64,000 nt of DNA from contig JAXLWB010000018.1 of the NCBI GenBank assembly GCA_046328715.1, forward strand, positions 106,517 to 170,516, written 5' to 3'. The position numbers and the translations under genes are program-made. The stretch comes from JAXLWB01 sp046328715 (GTDB lineage: Bacteria; Chloroflexota; Anaerolineae; Caldilineales; Caldilineaceae). The notes beneath the pieces are model-generated. The model made no database searches. It saw only the letters and a list, made by a program, of their open reading frames with translations, and was not told the DNA's origin. Positions 34,382 through 42,470 of this stretch are shown in pieces (position 1 is the stretch's first letter; each line of letters starts with the position of its first letter).

Positions 34382-35254
34382 CTACAGGTACATCTCAATC
34401 AGTTCATCTGGCACGTGGGCGAGATCGCGGCCACGCAGGTAGTCACCCATCGTCGTGCCGGTGCAGTGCGAGTCAAGGTTGGGAGCCCCCTCACGTTCGC
34501 GCACATCATCTTGGTGGACGGTGCGAAAATCGATACTGAAGCGAGTCGCTTCGGTGGTGTTGGGAACGCTTGAATGTAAGTGAGCCGCCGAAAAGAGTAG
34601 GATGCCCCCTGGTTTGGTAATAACGCGGATTTGCGGATCCAGCTCGATTTCTTCTTCAGGCTGCGGCTGTTTGCGCGTATCGGTTTTGATCTGCTGAGAA
34701 GCAATAAAGCGGCTGTGTTTGACCCACTCCTGATAATTATAGCTCCCAGAGCCATTTTTGATTGCCCGATTCCAATAGTGTGGATGGAACGCCAATCCAT
34801 TATCCGCCTCAATTGGATAGATGGGCATCCACCAATTGATTTGACACATCGGCGCCGAATACCATGTATCGCGATGAGGATGAAAGGCATAGGCGATGCC
34901 AGTGGTCAGATACCCCTGCGCCGTTGACGAGCGCATACGCGGAACATCGAAGTAAGTTTTCGACAGATCGCAGCCCAACTCCTGTAGAATACCCTGAATG
35001 TACTCCTTCGATTTGGGATGATGAATAAACTTTGGCTTTAAGTCGGAGAGTACTTTCGCGTAATCTTCAACTGGCATATAGAACTGTGCCGTACAAGGAT
35101 CAAGAGGGGCAAAGGCGGCTTGTGCCATTTCGCGGGCATGTTGGACCAGGGCAAGGGAACTCGGTGTGGGTGAGTAAACAAAGAGTTCGCCAGAAAAGAG
35201 TAGCGCGCGACGTCTTTCATCGCTATACTCCGCATCGTAGTAGACAGTACACAT
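34382..35254 (-). CDS. Fe(II)/2-oxoglutarate-dependent oxygenase, phytanoyl-CoA dioxygenase-like
   Basis: A 290-aa protein with the double-stranded beta-helix metal triad: HxD in AFHPHRDTWYS (about residues 120-130) and the distal His in SAAHLHSSVPN (about 234), followed by Arg in TRFSIDFRTVH for 2-oxoglutarate binding. The family hydroxylates small molecules using O2 and 2-oxoglutarate; the substrate is unknown. Start: ATG 35254 (MCTVYYDAEYSDERRR) is where recognisable sequence begins, though its ribosome-binding site is poor; an in-frame TTG at 35293 is the alternative. It stands alone, convergent with the usp gene. Confidence 0.8.
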   Translation of the reverse strand: MCTVYYDAEYSDERRRALLFSGELFVYSPTPSSLALVQHAREMAQAAFAPLDPCTAQFYMPVEDYAKVLSDLKPKFIHHPKSKEYIQGILQELGCDLSKTYFDVPRMRSSTAQGYLTTGIAYAFHPHRDTWYSAPMCQINWWMPIYPIEADNGLAFHPHYWNRAIKNGSGSYNYQEWVKHSRFIASQQIKTDTRKQPQPEEEIELDPQIRVITKPGGILLFSAAHLHSSVPNTTEATRFSIDFRTVHQDDVREREGAPNLDSHCTGTTMGDYLRGRDLAHVPDELIEMYL

Positions 35255-35307
35255 AAAAGGTTGATTGATTCCTAATAAACGATTCAAATTCAAATCTTGA
35301 TACGACT

Positions 35308-35334
35308 AAAAAATAGCAGAATATTCCTGCTATT
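35308..35334 (-). terminator. Intrinsic terminator behind the HhH / small membrane protein pair
   Basis: On the minus strand AATAGCAG (35334-35327) pairs with CTGCTATT (35319-35312) around GAATATT, followed by a run of T. It lies 105 bp beyond the small gene and just upstream of the oxygenase. Confidence 0.75.
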
Positions 35335-35438
35335 GCACTTACAAATTACTTGCTCATGGTACGCAAGAATCATTTCAACGCAAAATCGCCAGGATGCAAA
35401 AGCACAAAGAAAAGCAAGCGGATGAGCTACAGTTCGGG

Positions 35439-35609
35439 CTAGAAAATTCCGTTCCAGGGGATTCCATCAGTCCAGGTCAATGCACCGAGGATGAGGAGTA
35501 AGAAGCAGAGCGTGAGCAGTAACAGTTTCCAGCGATCAATGCGTTGATCGAGGTAGGGGCGTTTGGGAAAAAGAGGAGATCGAGGTTTTGGTTGAAACAT
35601 GAAACCCAT
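35439..35609 (-). CDS. Single-pass small membrane protein (56 aa), coupled to the HhH gene
   Basis: The frame starts at an ATG overlapping the TAA of the upstream gene (TAATG, 35611-35607). It encodes a basic, Pro-rich N terminus (FQPKPRSPLFPKRPYLDQR) and one hydrophobic helix (about residues 29-45, LLLLTLCFLLLILGAL), then a short WTDGIPWNG tail. A second in-frame ATG lies three codons in. It is too short for a routine ORF call, but the stop-start overlap, membrane segment and following terminator support it. Function unknown; it may be a partner of the membrane-anchored HhH protein. Confidence 0.65.
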   Translation of the reverse strand: MGFMFQPKPRSPLFPKRPYLDQRIDRWKLLLLTLCFLLLILGALTWTDGIPWNGIF

Positions 35610-36850
35610 TATACGTCGCGTTCGGCTGCCTTTTGGCGTGCACTATCCAGTACTTGTTGTAGATTCAATTCCCGACCTAAGACCGAAGGCGGGAAGATTG
35701 TTTTCAGCTCTTCAAGCGATGTATCGGCCAATTGCTCATAGGTGCAGATACCATTGCGATAAAGCTGTTGGGCAAAATAGGGACCGATGCCCGCAATTTT
35801 CTGTAAATCATCAGGCAGCGGCCCGGAGTAGGAAGCATTTGTTCGCTGATATTTCTGGGCCAATGTCTCTGCCTGTGCAGGCCAGGATTCAACGTTGGCA
35901 TTGGGTGCGGCCTGGGTTGCCCGGCGCAAGACTTCGATATCGCTGGTCGCCACATGATGAAAGGTAAAGATGTTGGCTGCAAAGAGCCGCCGCTTGTAGA
36001 CCTCGCCGATGCCACGAATCTTTGTCAATTCGTCAGGATAACCGCGCGAACGAGGTACCCGCGCCAGGCTGCGATCCTGCTCGCTGATCACGGTTGATTC
36101 CGTAGGTCGTTGCGCCACTTGCTCGTGACTGGGAACCACGATCACACTCTGTTCGGAGCCAGCCTCTTGTTCAGGGAGGGGGGAAGTGACGACATTCACC
36201 TGCGAGGCAGAGCTTACATCTGTCGTATCTTGCACATCAACTTCAACCGGCTCTTCTGGCATCTCGCCACTTACAGGAGTATCATCAACGATAGGGGAAT
36301 GGTTTGGTTCTAGCTCATTCTCGATGTCAAGCGGTGTTTGGGATTCTGGAGCGTTGCCAGGAGCGATCTCGGCAGGGGTGATGTTGTGCTCAATGGCCTG
36401 TGTTTCATCCAGTCTTACGTTGCTCGTCGACTGTGCCGAGAGTTCAGCAATGCGGATTTGTTGGCTTTGGGGGCTTTCCACCACAAGAACAGCGGCGGGT
36501 CGCTCACGGTTTAACGAAACGGTCGGGCTACGATAGGGGCCTGAGTGCGCTGCGGGTTCAAACTCTGGCGAGGCTTGTAGTACAGGTGTCGGCGGGACGT
36601 TTTGCCAGTTGGGATCGGTGACAGTTCTGCGCCCATTTACCCCGGTCTGCGTTTCGACCTGAGAAACTTCCGCTTGAATGCGCTCCCCACGAAACGAATC
36701 AGTCCGATATGCGGTCACCTGATCATCACCCACGCGGAAGCGCCGATAATAAAGCCACTCCCACAGCGTGGAAATCGCAAAACCCAAGATAAAACCCGCC
36801 AAAATATACCAGACAGGTTCACGGAGTTCAACAGGAAATAGATCGAGCAC
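35609..36850 (-). CDS. Membrane-anchored protein with two helix-hairpin-helix domains
   Basis: A 413-aa protein with one N-terminal membrane helix (about residues 10-33, VWYILAGFILGFAISTLWEW), a long acidic, low-complexity cytoplasmic linker (about 60-270, rich in Glu/Pro/Thr/Val), and two C-terminal HhH-type domains (LTKIRGIGEVYKRRLFAA near 280, and LQKIAGIGPYFAQQLYRNG near 345). These resemble DUF4332/'predicted 5' DNA nuclease'-like HhH domains, which bind DNA or nucleic acid non-specifically. GTG 36850 with AAGGAA upstream is preferred over the TTG at 36868. It is the first gene of a two-gene unit with the small membrane protein. Confidence 0.8.
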   Translation of the reverse strand: MLDLFPVELREPVWYILAGFILGFAISTLWEWLYYRRFRVGDDQVTAYRTDSFRGERIQAEVSQVETQTGVNGRRTVTDPNWQNVPPTPVLQASPEFEPAAHSGPYRSPTVSLNRERPAAVLVVESPQSQQIRIAELSAQSTSNVRLDETQAIEHNITPAEIAPGNAPESQTPLDIENELEPNHSPIVDDTPVSGEMPEEPVEVDVQDTTDVSSASQVNVVTSPLPEQEAGSEQSVIVVPSHEQVAQRPTESTVISEQDRSLARVPRSRGYPDELTKIRGIGEVYKRRLFAANIFTFHHVATSDIEVLRRATQAAPNANVESWPAQAETLAQKYQRTNASYSGPLPDDLQKIAGIGPYFAQQLYRNGICTYEQLADTSLEELKTIFPPSVLGRELNLQQVLDSARQKAAERDV

Positions 36851-37032
36851 GAGGTTCCTTGCTGTCAAGAATCGAGGTAACTATCGAGCCTGATTGGGAT
36901 AGCCTAAAGTTTGATCTAAGTTCACAGTTACCACTCGACAATAAATCGCTGGCTCAATTATAGCATATACTGATATACAGCACTAAGAAGCCACCTGATA
37001 AGTACAGATGGCAGCGACCCGCCACATATAAA

Positions 37033-37110
37033 CCACTCCCTAACCATCCCCTTCTAATGGCAGGGAACCCTGACTTCTCCTTACCAATAGCAGGGGGAGG
37101 TTGGGAGGGG
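37033..37110. repeat. Inverted repeat with CCCTAACC / GGTTGGGAGGGG words
   Basis: CCACTCCCTAACCATCCCC on the left (from 37033) faces GGGGGAGGTTGGGAGGGG (37093-37110). It has the same words as 17691-17817, and lies 41 bp after the stop of the TrmH gene. Confidence 0.65.
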
Positions 37111-37151
37111 TCTCTCGGTTTTGCGCCAAACAACTTTTCTCTCTGTGATCC

Positions 37152-37934
37152 TTATTGTGTGCGTCTCTGCCTAGCCACCTCAAACAAGATGACTGTCCCC
37201 GCCATTGCCGCATTCAATGATTCAGTTTTGCCCTGCATCGGAATCGCAATGGGGTGGGCGTTTTGCCGCATTTCGGCTCCTGCTCCAGCAGCTTCACCGC
37301 CTACCACCAAGCCAGCAGGAACACGCCAATCCACAGCCGCATAGTCAAGTGGGGCGGTCGCCTCAGCCAGGTACAACGAAAGGTGGGTCGGAATCAGTGC
37401 CTCAACCTGGCTCCATACAGAACAGACACGCAGCGGCAGGCGAAAGTGCGCGCCCATTCCTGAGCGCAGAACTTTATCGTTAAAGGGATCGACGGTACCA
37501 GGGCCAAAGATTACCAATTCAACGCCCGCTGCTTCTGCACTGCGCAATAGCGTCCCCGCATTTCCGGGATCACGCACACCGTCCAAAATCAGAATCAAGC
37601 CGGGTTGGGGAGGGATCGGTAATTGCGGTAGCGGAACCACTGCGGCAATGCCTTGCGGCGTTACCGTCTCGGTCAACGAGGCGAAGGCTGCCTCTGTACA
37701 AGGCAAAAGAGCAATGTTGGCATGCTCAAATGTCGCCAACAGCGATTCAACTTCGTGATTCTGCTGGCGCGCTTCCAAGGTATAGAAAACCTGTAACGGT
37801 TCTACGCCTGAACGCCAGGCATCTTCCACGAGATGAAGACCTTCTAGCAGCAGTTGCCCTTCAGCATAACGTTGCCGCCGCTCCTTCAGTTTGCGTGCGG
37901 TTTTGATTTGGTTGTTTTGGAGGCTGGTAATCAT
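37152..37934 (-). CDS. TrmH/SpoU-family RNA 2'-O-methyltransferase
   Basis: A 260-aa SPOUT methyltransferase. An N-terminal substrate-binding domain (NNQIKTARKLKERRQRYAEGQ, then LLLEGLHLVEDA) precedes the knotted catalytic domain with motif 1 LDGVRDPGNAGTLLRSAEAAG (about residues 115-135), motif 2 GLVVGGEAAGAG (about 208) and motif 3 IPMQGKTESLNAAMAGTVILFE (about 230-252). It methylates a ribose 2'-OH in rRNA or tRNA with S-adenosylmethionine. The gene follows rplT, a position common for this family in many bacteria. The exact nucleotide target is not known. Confidence 0.92.
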   Translation of the reverse strand: MITSLQNNQIKTARKLKERRQRYAEGQLLLEGLHLVEDAWRSGVEPLQVFYTLEARQQNHEVESLLATFEHANIALLPCTEAAFASLTETVTPQGIAAVVPLPQLPIPPQPGLILILDGVRDPGNAGTLLRSAEAAGVELVIFGPGTVDPFNDKVLRSGMGAHFRLPLRVCSVWSQVEALIPTHLSLYLAEATAPLDYAAVDWRVPAGLVVGGEAAGAGAEMRQNAHPIAIPMQGKTESLNAAMAGTVILFEVARQRRTQ

Positions 37935-37945
37935 GCGCTTGCCAT

Positions 37946-37978
37946 AAAAAAACGGCGACGATCAATTGACCGTCGCCG
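37946..37978 (-). terminator. Intrinsic terminator after rplT
   Basis: On the minus strand CGGCGACG (37978-37971) pairs with CGTCGCCG (37960-37953) and is followed by seven T (37952-37946). It separates rplT from the TrmH gene. Confidence 0.92.
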
Positions 37979-37998
37979 CTCGTCTGCCAGACAGAAAC

Positions 37999-38355
37999 TC
38001 AGTTCGACTGTGCTTTGGCCACTTCTACCAGCTTGCCAAAGGCCGTTGCATCGCTCATCGCAATGTTAGCGAGAATCTTGCGATCGACCTGGACATTGGC
38101 TTTCTTGAGGCCGCTGATAAACTGACTGTAGTTGATTCCATTGATGCGAGCCGCGGCATTGATGCGAATGATCCACAGGCTGCGGAAGTCGCGCTTCTTG
38201 TTGCGGCGGTCACGGTATGCGTAAAAGAGAGACTTCATCATGGCTTCGTTGGCACGGCGGAAAAGGATGTGCTTGGAGCCGACTTGTCCCTTGGTAAACT
38301 TTAGTACTTTTTTGTGCCGCTGATGGGCATAGACCTTCGGTCTTGAACGTGGCAT
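37999..38355 (-). CDS. rplT: Ribosomal protein L20
   Basis: A 118-aa large-subunit protein needed for early assembly by binding 23S rRNA; in several bacteria it also represses its own operon. The L20 signatures are clear: a basic N terminus with AHQRHKKVLKFTKGQVGSKH, then YAYRDRRNKKRDFRSLWIIRINAAAR and NGINYSQFISGLKKANVQVDRKILA. Length and gene order (infC-rpmI-rplT) are standard. An unusually long gap of 158 bp separates it from rpmI; no gene is visible in it. Confidence 0.98.
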   Translation of the reverse strand: MPRSRPKVYAHQRHKKVLKFTKGQVGSKHILFRRANEAMMKSLFYAYRDRRNKKRDFRSLWIIRINAAARINGINYSQFISGLKKANVQVDRKILANIAMSDATAFGKLVEVAKAQSN

Positions 38356-38513
38356 TTTACTGTTCCTTTCGTGATGGCGGAGCTGAATAAATCAACTCAC
38401 TTCAACAGCCGTTCACGTGCGGTTTGATTACTTTTACCAATTGTGCTCTGCAACGCTATGAATTCCAACAGTATTTGCGAGGAAAACTCGTGCGTTTGCA
38501 ACCGCAATTGGAG

Positions 38514-38729
38514 TTATTCACTCTGCTTGGTCGCATTGCCAGCCATCGCCCGCACCATCTTAATGGTGCTCTTGACGCCGCTGGAGATCACATGTCGATA
38601 GTCACTGCGCTTATTGCCGCGCTTCTTGCGGCGAAGGTGCGAGCCACCTGGCTTCATGCGCAGGAGCTTGCCATTTTTTGTAACGCGAAAGCGTTTGGCT
38701 GCACCCTTGTGGGTCTTAATCTTTGGCAT
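38514..38729 (-). CDS. rpmI: Ribosomal protein L35
   Basis: A 71-aa basic protein starting MPKIKTHKGAAKRFRVTKNGKLLR and continuing GSHLRRKKRGNKR, the L35 signature. The ATG at 38729 is fixed by homology; AAAGGA lies about 11 nt upstream. It has its own strong promoter at 38836-38864, but a T-tailed hairpin (38800-38823) lies between that promoter and the gene, so expression may be controlled by attenuation. Confidence 0.97.
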   Translation of the reverse strand: MPKIKTHKGAAKRFRVTKNGKLLRMKPGGSHLRRKKRGNKRSDYRHVISSGVKSTIKMVRAMAGNATKQSE

Positions 38730-38799
38730 ACCGAACCATTCCTTTAGGTTACTTCTACCTGCTCTTCTTTTGCGTCTGGCAGACACAATTCGAGGGCAT

Positions 38800-38823
38800 A
38801 AAAAACGGGCTTGTCGCCCGTTT
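38800..38823 (-). terminator. Terminator or attenuator hairpin between promoter and rpmI
   Basis: On the minus strand AAACGGGC (38823-38816) pairs with GCCCGTTT (38810-38803) with a 5-nt loop, followed by T. It begins about 6 nt after the predicted transcript start of the promoter at 38836-38864. It could end infC transcription and also attenuate the rpmI promoter. Confidence 0.85.
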
Positions 38824-38835
38824 GACAACCAATAT

Positions 38836-38864
38836 ATTATAATTTGCCGACCAGCAGAGGTCAA
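38836..38864 (-). promoter_or_regulatory. Strong promoter for rpmI-rplT
   Basis: On the minus strand TTGACC (38864-38859), a 17-bp spacer, and a perfect TATAAT (38841-38836). Confidence 0.8.
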
Positions 38865-39082
38865 TTATTAGGTGTGATGATAGCAGCATCATTGAATCAA
38901 GCCTTAACGCTCGACCATGATAAGTCTGCCACCCTCAATCGTAGATCATCACCCAAAGCTCGCTCGGACGGACAAATGATTGGATATGCTCCCTAGACGA
39001 TTTCAAAACGGCGTGCTTCAATGAAATCGCTTCAGCCCTTGCACAAAGCCATGAATATCGGCTTTTGAATTTTGCAATGGCC
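38865..39082. other. infC-rpmI intergenic region, no gene seen
   Basis: With the promoter and hairpin it makes a 353-bp gap inside a normally compact operon. An inverted repeat GATTTCA...TGAAATC (about 38998-39028) is the only structure I see. It could be part of an L20-type control region, but I cannot match it to a known L20 leader. Confidence 0.4.
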
Positions 39083-39628
39083 CTAGTTTGCTGGCGCCAG
39101 GACCATGATCATCGTGCGCCCATCGAACTGCGGGGCGGCTTCTACGGTAGCACCGGGAGTAACATCCCGTGCAATCCGATCAAGCATCTCCTGCGCAATT
39201 TCGGGATGCGACATCTCACGCCCACGGAAACGGATACGGACGCGGACCTTATCGCCTTCTTCTACCCATTTACGGATCTTATTGACCGCGACCTCAACAT
39301 CATGATCGTCGGTGCGTGGGGCCAATCGTACTTCCTTCACTTCAATGGCCTTTTGGGCTTTGCGTGCCTCACGCTCGCGCTTCTGCTTTTCGTATTGGTA
39401 CTTGCCGTAATCCATCAAACGGCAGACCGGTGGATTGCTGTTGGGTGCAACCTCAACGAGGTCCAACATCTTCTCTGTTGCAATCACCAAAGCGTCACGA
39501 ACATTCATGACACCAAGTTGTTTACCCTCGTTATCAATTACACGCACTTCTCTGGCTCGAATTTCGCTGTTGATGCGTGTGGTGTCCGCTACAGGGTATC
39601 TGCCGCGGTATGGTTCTCTCCTACTGAT
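39083..39628 (-). CDS. infC: Translation initiation factor IF-3, with an AUC start codon
   Basis: A 181-aa factor that prevents subunit joining and checks the start codon. The N-domain (YPVADTTRINSEIRAREVRVIDNEG, then PPVCRLMDYGKYQYEKQKREREARK) and C-domain (RLAPRTDDHDVEVAVNKIRKWVEEGDKVRVRIRFRGREMSHPE) are complete. No ATG, GTG or usable TTG lies at the right place: the only site with a good ribosome-binding site (AAAAAGGAG, 7 nt spacer) is ATC at 39628, giving the family's normal length. An upstream TTG at 39688 has no ribosome-binding site. Rare starts on infC allow autorepression by IF-3 in other bacteria. Confidence 0.93.
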   Translation of the reverse strand: MSRREPYRGRYPVADTTRINSEIRAREVRVIDNEGKQLGVMNVRDALVIATEKMLDLVEVAPNSNPPVCRLMDYGKYQYEKQKREREARKAQKAIEVKEVRLAPRTDDHDVEVAVNKIRKWVEEGDKVRVRIRFRGREMSHPEIAQEMLDRIARDVTPGATVEAAPQFDGRTMIMVLAPAN

Positions 39629-39725
39629 ATGCTTGCTCCTTTTTAGCTTTGATTGTTCGCTCTTTCGCTCATCCTTGAATTCAATCAAGCGTCACGGTTT
39701 TCATGGCAACCGCAACGGATTGGGG

Positions 39726-39746
39726 CAATTGTGTCTAGTACAATTG
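39726..39746. promoter_or_regulatory. Inverted repeat CAATTGT-N7-ACAATTG in the infC leader
   Basis: A perfect 7-bp inverted repeat about 17-37 nt after the predicted infC transcript start, in a leader of about 135 nt. It may form a leader hairpin or be an operator. Confidence 0.4.
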
Positions 39747-39769
39747 TTTCGTATCGAAAGATTGTTCCG

Positions 39770-39798
39770 AGTATATCATCTCACCCTAACGTCGTCAA
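39770..39798 (-). promoter_or_regulatory. Strong promoter for infC
   Basis: On the minus strand TTGACG (39798-39793), a 17-bp spacer, and TATACT (39775-39770). infC therefore need not depend on transcription from thrS. Confidence 0.8.
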
Positions 39799-39876
39799 GG
39801 GTTTTGAGAAATAATATTACGATGAAATTGTTACGGTTGGATTACGAGATTTGCGGTGCACTGTGAGGATGGTTCG

Positions 39877-39955
39877 GTCAATCGTCGTCAGTCATCAGCG
39901 CGGATTCACGTCGTTAGCGTGAATTGATTGTGACTGATGACTGATGACGATTGAC
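39877..39955. repeat. Word palindrome (GTCATCAG words), 22-bp arms, between infC and thrS
   Basis: The arms 39877-39898 and 39934-39955 pair over 22 bp with one mismatch. A second inner stem ATTCACG/CGTGAAT (39904-39910 and 39918-39924) sits in the loop. It begins 8 bp beyond the thrS stop codon. Confidence 0.9.
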
Positions 39956-39962
39956 TATGGAC

Positions 39963-42380
39963 TTACAGTTCGCCTGCTCGGCTTGCGATTTTGTTCTTCA
40001 CTAATGCCATGAACTCAGCTACAGCCAGATCGTTCTGCTGCGTACCGTCACGCCGGCGCAGAGAGATCGTGTTATTGGCGCGCTCTTGGTCGCCAACCAC
40101 CAGCATATAGGGCACCTTCATCAACTGGGCAGCCCGAATCTTGGCGTTCATCCGGTCGGAACTGAAGTTGGCATTGGCACGCACGCCAATGTCGTACAAC
40201 TGGCGCTCGATGCTTGCAGCATAGTCGTTGTGCTCCGCCGTGATCGGAATGATCGCCACCTGCTGTGGGGCCAACCAAACCGGGAACGCACCACCATAGT
40301 GCTCAATCAGAAAGCCGATAAAGCGCTCATGCGTACCCAGCGGCGCCCGATGAATGCAGAGTGGCGTTTCTTCTTCACCCTTGCTGTTCGTGAACTTCAG
40401 GTCAAAGCGTGAGGGCACGGCGAAATCGACTTGATTCGTCGCCAGCGTGAACTCACGTCCGATGGCGCTGAAGATCTCGACGTCGATCTTAGGACCGTAG
40501 AAGGCGGCTTCATCTTGCACCTCAAAGAAAGGCACACCGCCGTTGCGCATGGCATTGCGCACCATTTCTTCCGTCTTCTGCCAGAGCGGAGCATTGTCGA
40601 CATACTTCTTGCCCAACCCCTTGGGATGATGCAAGCTCAAGCGCATACGATACTTATCGACGCCAAAGATCTTGAAGTATTTGAGATAGAGCCCAACTAC
40701 GCCCATAAACTCTTGCTCAAACTGCTCTTCTGCACAATAGATATGCGCATCGTTCATCTGCATCGAGCGCACCCGCATCAGCCCAAAGAGCGTGCCACTG
40801 TCCTCGTAACGATAGCAGGTGCCATACTCCGTCAGACGGACTGGCAATTCACGGTAGCTGCGCGGACGGCTATTGAAGATCTTGTGATGGAAGGGGCAGT
40901 TCATCGGCTTGACATAATACTTCTGCCCTCCATCCAATTCCATTGGCGGATACATATTGCCCGAGTAATAAGGCAGATGGCCCGAGCGAAGGAAGAGATC
41001 TTCCTTCGTCAAATGGGGCGTACGCACCTGCTGATAGCCAGCATCACGCTCCGTCTCCCAGGCCAATTGTTCTAGCTGCTCGGCAATGATCGTACCATTG
41101 GGCAGCCAGAGCGGCAGACCGGGACCAATCTCCTCATCAAAGATGAAGATTTCCAGTTCACGCCCTAGTTTGCGATGGTCGCGCTTTTTGGCCTCTTCCA
41201 GCAGGGCCAGGTACTCGTTGAGTTCTTTTTTGTTGCGGAAGGCCGTGCCATAGATACGTTGCAGCATCGGGTTCTTCTCATCACCGCGCCAATAAGCACC
41301 GGCGACACTCGTCAGCTTGAAACAATCGGGCGGCAGTTGTCCCGTATGCTCGACATGAGGGCCACGGCAAAGATCTTCAAAGGAGTCCTGTTTGTACGTG
41401 CTGATTACTGGCTTCTCGGCAATCTCATTGCCATATTCGTCAACGCCACCCTTTTCCAGCCCTGCAATCAAGTCCAGCTTATAGGGCTGATCGGCAAAGA
41501 GCTGGCGCGCTTCGTCGCCACTCACCTGGCGGTAATGAAAAGGGAACCTGCCAGCGATGATGCGACGCATGCCCTTTTCAATCTTTTCCAGATCTTCCGG
41601 TGAAAATGTGCGCGCCTTACCTTCAGGCGTACGGCCCAGGTCAAAGTCGTAGTAGAAGCCAGTATCGATGGGTGGACCGATCGCAATTTTGGCTTCTGGG
41701 TAAAGTTCCAACACAGCCTGCGCCATGACGTGGGCCAGGCTGTGACGAATTTTGTAAAGTTGGTCCTGCTGATTGTTGTCGCTCATAGAATCCTCCTTTG
41801 CGACAGTGACAGATTCAATTTCTTGTTTTGCTGACGGCTCTGCTTCACCCTTTGCTTGAGGAAGCGGAGGGGGAACCTGAGGGACTGCGCCAGCGGTCGA
41901 GGCGACTGCGGCGATCCGCTCGATGCGCAGATTGCCGAGTCGCTTGTAGTCCTCCGTTTGTAAAACCATCGATTGATCCAGCCGTGCGGCGTTAAAGTAA
42001 ATTTGCGCAGGTCGTACCATCGCTGGATCGACGATCACAGGTAAGTCAGGGTTGAAGGAAAAGGGCAGGATCGTACCTGCTGCGCACCCGGTCAACTGCT
42101 CGGCAATCTCCTGGGTGGCAAAGGCGACATAGGTGCCGTCGTAGAGCGCCTTGATGGCGTTGAGATCGACTTTGCAATCTCCCGGAACCACGGCTAACAC
42201 ATAGCGTGTCTCCTTCTTGCCGATCTTGACCATCACCACGATACATTTCGCTGCGTCCGCCAATTGGTTGCCGCGCATCTGCGAGACAATCTCCGTCCGC
42301 CCTTCGGGGGCGTGATCGATCAGGCGGTATTGGGTGTGGTTTTCGTTCAGGTACTGAATCAGTTGTTCGTATGCGTTCAT
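39963..42380 (-). CDS. thrS: YbaK-type aminoacyl-tRNA deacylase domain fused to threonyl-tRNA synthetase
   Basis: A 805-aa fusion. Residues 1-155 are a YbaK/ProX-like domain (RLIDHAPEGRTEIVSQMRG, AAKCIVVMVK, VVPGDCKVDLNAIKAL), then a Pro/Ala/Glu linker to residue 198. From Met199 on it is ThrRS without a TGS domain: N2 editing domain with HSLAHVMAQ (HxxxH) and DLCRGPHVEH (CxxxH), class II core (PMNCPFHHKIF, RYEDSGTLFGLMRVR, IHRAPLGTHERFIG) and a C-terminal anticodon domain (VAIIPI...). The first start, ATG 42380, follows AAGGAAAG; the internal Met199 codon has its own AAAGGAGG, so a free ThrRS may also be made. It is downstream of a T-box via the peptidase and cyclase genes. Confidence 0.92.
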   Translation of the reverse strand: MNAYEQLIQYLNENHTQYRLIDHAPEGRTEIVSQMRGNQLADAAKCIVVMVKIGKKETRYVLAVVPGDCKVDLNAIKALYDGTYVAFATQEIAEQLTGCAAGTILPFSFNPDLPVIVDPAMVRPAQIYFNAARLDQSMVLQTEDYKRLGNLRIERIAAVASTAGAVPQVPPPLPQAKGEAEPSAKQEIESVTVAKEDSMSDNNQQDQLYKIRHSLAHVMAQAVLELYPEAKIAIGPPIDTGFYYDFDLGRTPEGKARTFSPEDLEKIEKGMRRIIAGRFPFHYRQVSGDEARQLFADQPYKLDLIAGLEKGGVDEYGNEIAEKPVISTYKQDSFEDLCRGPHVEHTGQLPPDCFKLTSVAGAYWRGDEKNPMLQRIYGTAFRNKKELNEYLALLEEAKKRDHRKLGRELEIFIFDEEIGPGLPLWLPNGTIIAEQLEQLAWETERDAGYQQVRTPHLTKEDLFLRSGHLPYYSGNMYPPMELDGGQKYYVKPMNCPFHHKIFNSRPRSYRELPVRLTEYGTCYRYEDSGTLFGLMRVRSMQMNDAHIYCAEEQFEQEFMGVVGLYLKYFKIFGVDKYRMRLSLHHPKGLGKKYVDNAPLWQKTEEMVRNAMRNGGVPFFEVQDEAAFYGPKIDVEIFSAIGREFTLATNQVDFAVPSRFDLKFTNSKGEEETPLCIHRAPLGTHERFIGFLIEHYGGAFPVWLAPQQVAIIPITAEHNDYAASIERQLYDIGVRANANFSSDRMNAKIRAAQLMKVPYMLVVGDQERANNTISLRRRDGTQQNDLAVAEFMALVKNKIASRAGEL
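41784..41799 (-). promoter_or_regulatory. Strong internal ribosome-binding site and ATG inside the YbaK-ThrRS frame
   Basis: AAAGGAGG (41799-41792), 5 nt, then ATG (41786-41784), in frame with the fusion. Initiation here gives a 607-aa stand-alone ThrRS. Two products, fused and free, are predicted. Confidence 0.75.
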
Positions 42381-42397
42381 GGTTACTTTCCTTCTCC

Positions 42398-42470
42398 TCA
42401 GAGCCGTTAGCGTCAGCGTACGGTCGATTCCTTGTAACGACGCTCCCCGTACTAACGCATGAGGTTCTGA
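42398..42470. repeat. Dispersed hairpin family (…GGTTCTGA), copy 3
   Basis: Left arm TCAGAGCCGTTAGCGTCAGC... (42398-42423) and right arm ending GAGGTTCTGA (42447-42470), an imperfect pair. It lies 18 bp upstream of the thrS fusion start. Confidence 0.7.
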
